Program-made: the position numbers and the translations under genes
Shown: piece after piece, positions 6,343-7,275 of the stretch
Position numbering within the stretch: the stretch's first letter is position 1
How the letters are laid out: every line of letters starts with the position of its first letter
Origin: Aquiluna sp.
GTDB lineage: Bacteria; Actinomycetota; Actinomycetes; Actinomycetales; Microbacteriaceae
Reading direction: 5' to 3'
Length of the DNA: 7,275 nucleotides
Assembly (NCBI GenBank): GCA_016780945.1
Contig: JADHKY010000055.1
Span: 1 to 7,275 of the forward strand
Notes under the pieces: generated by a model
Databases searched by the model: none
What the model saw: only the letters and a program-made list of their open reading frames with translations
Told to the model about the DNA's origin: nothing

Positions 6343-6405
6343 GCTTCCTGTCGAGGTTATTCACAGCCCCGAAAGCGGGATCATGGCTCTTTGCCAATAA
6401 TTAGG

Positions 6406-6435
6406 TTCAGACAACCGCACTCAAGGTGCTACATT
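6406..6435 (+). promoter_or_regulatory. Candidate promoter of the toxin-antitoxin operon
   Basis: TTCAGA (6406-6411) and TACATT (6430-6435) are 18 bases apart; the -10 box fits TAnnnT. The start would fall at about 6441-6443, on or beside the ATG of the antitoxin, so the transcript may be leaderless. Confidence 0.45.
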
Positions 6436-6439
6436 GTAG
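6429..6439. promoter_or_regulatory. Probable autoregulatory operator CTACA-T-TGTAG
   Basis: This perfect 5-bp inverted repeat around one central base overlaps the candidate -10 box. It continues into a second short repeat TGT-AGA-ACA (6435-6443) reaching the antitoxin ATG. Type II antitoxins usually repress their own promoter by binding such palindromes with the toxin as co-repressor, so position and symmetry both fit. Confidence 0.55.
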
Positions 6440-6442
6440 AAC

Positions 6443-6718
6443 ATGGAGAATTACGTGGGAATTAGAGAGCTAAAGCAGAACGCCTCGGCGGTTGTAAAGC
6501 GAGCCAAGGAGGGTGAGGCAATCACCATCACTGAGCGCGGTGTACCGGTGGCAAAGCTGCTGCCTATTCCAGAGGACAAGTACCTAGAGCTGGTCCAGGA
6601 CGGGACAATAACCCCTGGCCGAGGAACCTTTGATGTCGATTCGATTGTGCCAATCAAGCTTCCGGATGGAATCACGTCCGAACAGCTGATTGCAGAGATG
6701 CGGGAAGATCGCATCTGA
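6443..6718 (+). CDS. vapB: Phd/YefM-family antitoxin of a VapBC-type toxin-antitoxin pair
   Basis: This is the antitoxin that should neutralise the PIN-domain toxin encoded next to it and repress the shared promoter. The 91-residue protein has the Phd/YefM N-terminal DNA-binding and dimerisation fold: VGIRELKQNASAVVKRAKEGEAITITERGVPVAKLLPI (about residues 5-42), with the typical IREL-N motif and the GxPVAKL strand. The less conserved C-terminal half (about 43-91), rich in acidic residues and proline, is the expected toxin-wrapping region. The start is uncertain. The ATG at 6443 lacks a Shine-Dalgarno and may be read leaderless. An in-frame GTG at 6455 (codon 5) has GGAG at 6445-6448, six bases upstream, and would begin VGIREL as many relatives do. 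The TGA stop shares one base with the toxin ATG. The symbol reflects the operon type, not a numbered locus. Confidence 0.9.
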   Translation: MENYVGIRELKQNASAVVKRAKEGEAITITERGVPVAKLLPIPEDKYLELVQDGTITPGRGTFDVDSIVPIKLPDGITSEQLIAEMREDRI

Positions 6719-7122
6719 TGAACCTCTACCTAGACGCTTCGGCCAGCGTGAAGCTATTTCTGGAAGAGACTGAGAGTGCCGCTGTCAAGGCCAGCCTGAG
6801 AGATGCGGTTCTCAGCGGAGGCAAGATATTTGTTAGCACCCTTACGGTTCTTGAGACTAGAAGGGCACTGCTGCGCAATCAGATAGCGACTAAAGAGGCA
6901 GCGAGATTTTTTCAAAGCACCGATGTGGTTGCCATAACGCCGCTAATTCTCGAGCAAGCCGGCACACTACTTCCCCGAACTCTCAAGACCCTTGATGCAA
7001 TTCATCTAGCAACCGCCTTGGTCCTGAGGCAAGCTGCGGAGATTGAGCTAATGGCCTTTGATCGAATGCTTCTAGAGGCGGGCGTTGAGGCAGGAGTGAG
7101 GGTTACTAGCCCAGGTTTGTAA
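6718..7122 (+). CDS. vapC: VapC-family toxin, PIN-domain ribonuclease
   Basis: This is a magnesium-dependent endoribonuclease toxin; VapC proteins typically cut tRNA or rRNA to stop translation, and the target here is unknown. The 134-residue protein matches the usual VapC length. It shows the four acidic PIN positions: Asp6 in YLDASA, Glu46 in TVLETRRALLR, Asp93 in TLDAIHLATAL and Asp115 in AFDRML. All catalytic residues are present, so the toxin looks intact. The ATG overlaps the antitoxin stop in TGATG, giving translational coupling and the antitoxin-first order normal for such pairs. GGGAAG at 6702-6707 is a weak, distant ribosome site. The ORF ends in TAA at 7120-7122, with no clear terminator before the next gene. 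Confidence 0.92.
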   Translation: MNLYLDASASVKLFLEETESAAVKASLRDAVLSGGKIFVSTLTVLETRRALLRNQIATKEAARFFQSTDVVAITPLILEQAGTLLPRTLKTLDAIHLATALVLRQAAEIELMAFDRMLLEAGVEAGVRVTSPGL

Positions 7123-7144
7123 TGTCGCCTTAGCCGTTTAGGCT
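7117..7144 (+). promoter_or_regulatory. Candidate promoter for the NfeD-like gene
   Basis: TTGTAA (7117-7122, four of six consensus bases) and TAGGCT (7139-7144, fits TAnnnT) are 16 bases apart. A start near 7151 gives a leader of about 17 bases. A small inverted repeat TAGCC-GTTTA-GGCTA (7131-7145) overlaps the -10 box. Confidence 0.4.
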
Positions 7145-7167
7145 AGAAGAAGCTCTAAGGGGGCGAA

Positions 7168-7275
7168 ATGACATTTGTTTGGCTGGGAGTTTTAGCGGCA
7201 CTGATCGTTATTGAACTTTTGACCTATGGCCTCTATTTTGCGGCGCTCGCGGTAGCGACACTTGTGCCTCTTGTT
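7168..7275 (+). CDS. NfeD-like membrane protein, N-terminal fragment cut by window edge
   Basis: Only 36 codons are visible. The ATG at 7168 follows AAGGGGG (7157-7163) at a four-base spacing, a strong ribosome-binding site. The peptide is hydrophobic, starting MTFVWLGVLAALIVIELLTYG and going on YFAALAVATLVPLV. A membrane helix with an internal Ile-Glu-Leu-Leu-Thr, then a second helix rich in Ala, is typical of the start of short NfeD-family proteins, which often neighbour an SPFH/stomatin gene and act in membrane organisation. The fragment is too short to be sure; it could be another small membrane protein. The prediction is that an OB-fold domain follows beyond the edge. Confidence 0.6.
   Translation, partial: MTFVWLGVLAALIVIELLTYGLYFAALAVATLVPLV

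Noticed and set aside
6368..6379. CCCG-AAAG-CGGG mini-hairpin upstream of the toxin-antitoxin pair
   Set aside because: A 4-bp stem is expected by chance in DNA of this composition and it does not align with the promoter or operator.
1..7275. CRISPR array, insertion sequence or prophage remnant
   Set aside because: I saw no regularly spaced repeats, transposase or integrase motifs, or terminal inverted repeats anywhere in the window.

Overview
The window reads as a chromosomal segment of an actinobacterium. The best guess is a small-genome aquatic member of the Microbacteriaceae (Rhodoluna/Aquiluna-like). The basis is the gene order fhaA-fhaB-pstP-rodA-pbpA beside a tRNA-Leu, which is the classic actinobacterial cell-wall/Ser-Thr phosphorylation locus near oriC. 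Supporting signs are moderate GC (mid-50s by eye), frequent GTG/TTG starts and a very short FhaA. The lineage is an inference from gene content; no search was run.

Left and middle part (1-4720, minus strand): a tightly packed operon is transcribed right to left. It holds fhaA (DUF3662 + FHA), fhaB (membrane anchor + FHA), pstP (PP2C phosphatase with one membrane span), a SEDS glycosyltransferase (RodA/FtsW) and pbpA (class B penicillin-binding protein, cut by the left edge after its SxxK and SxN motifs). Adjacent genes overlap by 4-8 bases or lie 4 bases apart, so translational coupling is likely. In related genomes the kinases pknA/pknB follow pbpA; here they would lie off the left edge. The SEDS protein and PbpA would form a peptidoglycan polymerase/transpeptidase pair. 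The FHA proteins read phosphothreonines written by the kinases, and PstP erases them.

Centre right (4721-5586, plus strand): a 103-base divergent gap precedes a tRNA-Leu(CAG) without encoded CCA. Only 17 bases later starts a TRIC/UPF0126 family membrane protein, closed by a likely terminator hairpin.

Right part (5587-7275, plus strand): a small secreted protein of unknown function has a signal peptide and a His/Gly-rich basic tail. Its leader contains two palindromes, one of which covers its Shine-Dalgarno sequence. It ends at a perfect 13-bp terminator stem. A Phd/VapB-type antitoxin and a VapC PIN-domain toxin follow, overlapping by one base, with a palindrome over the probable -10 box. 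The first 36 codons of an NfeD-like membrane protein run off the right edge.

Most of the window is a known, conserved locus. The least explained part is the secreted protein with its structured leader. All stretches without a gene are shorter than 150 bases.
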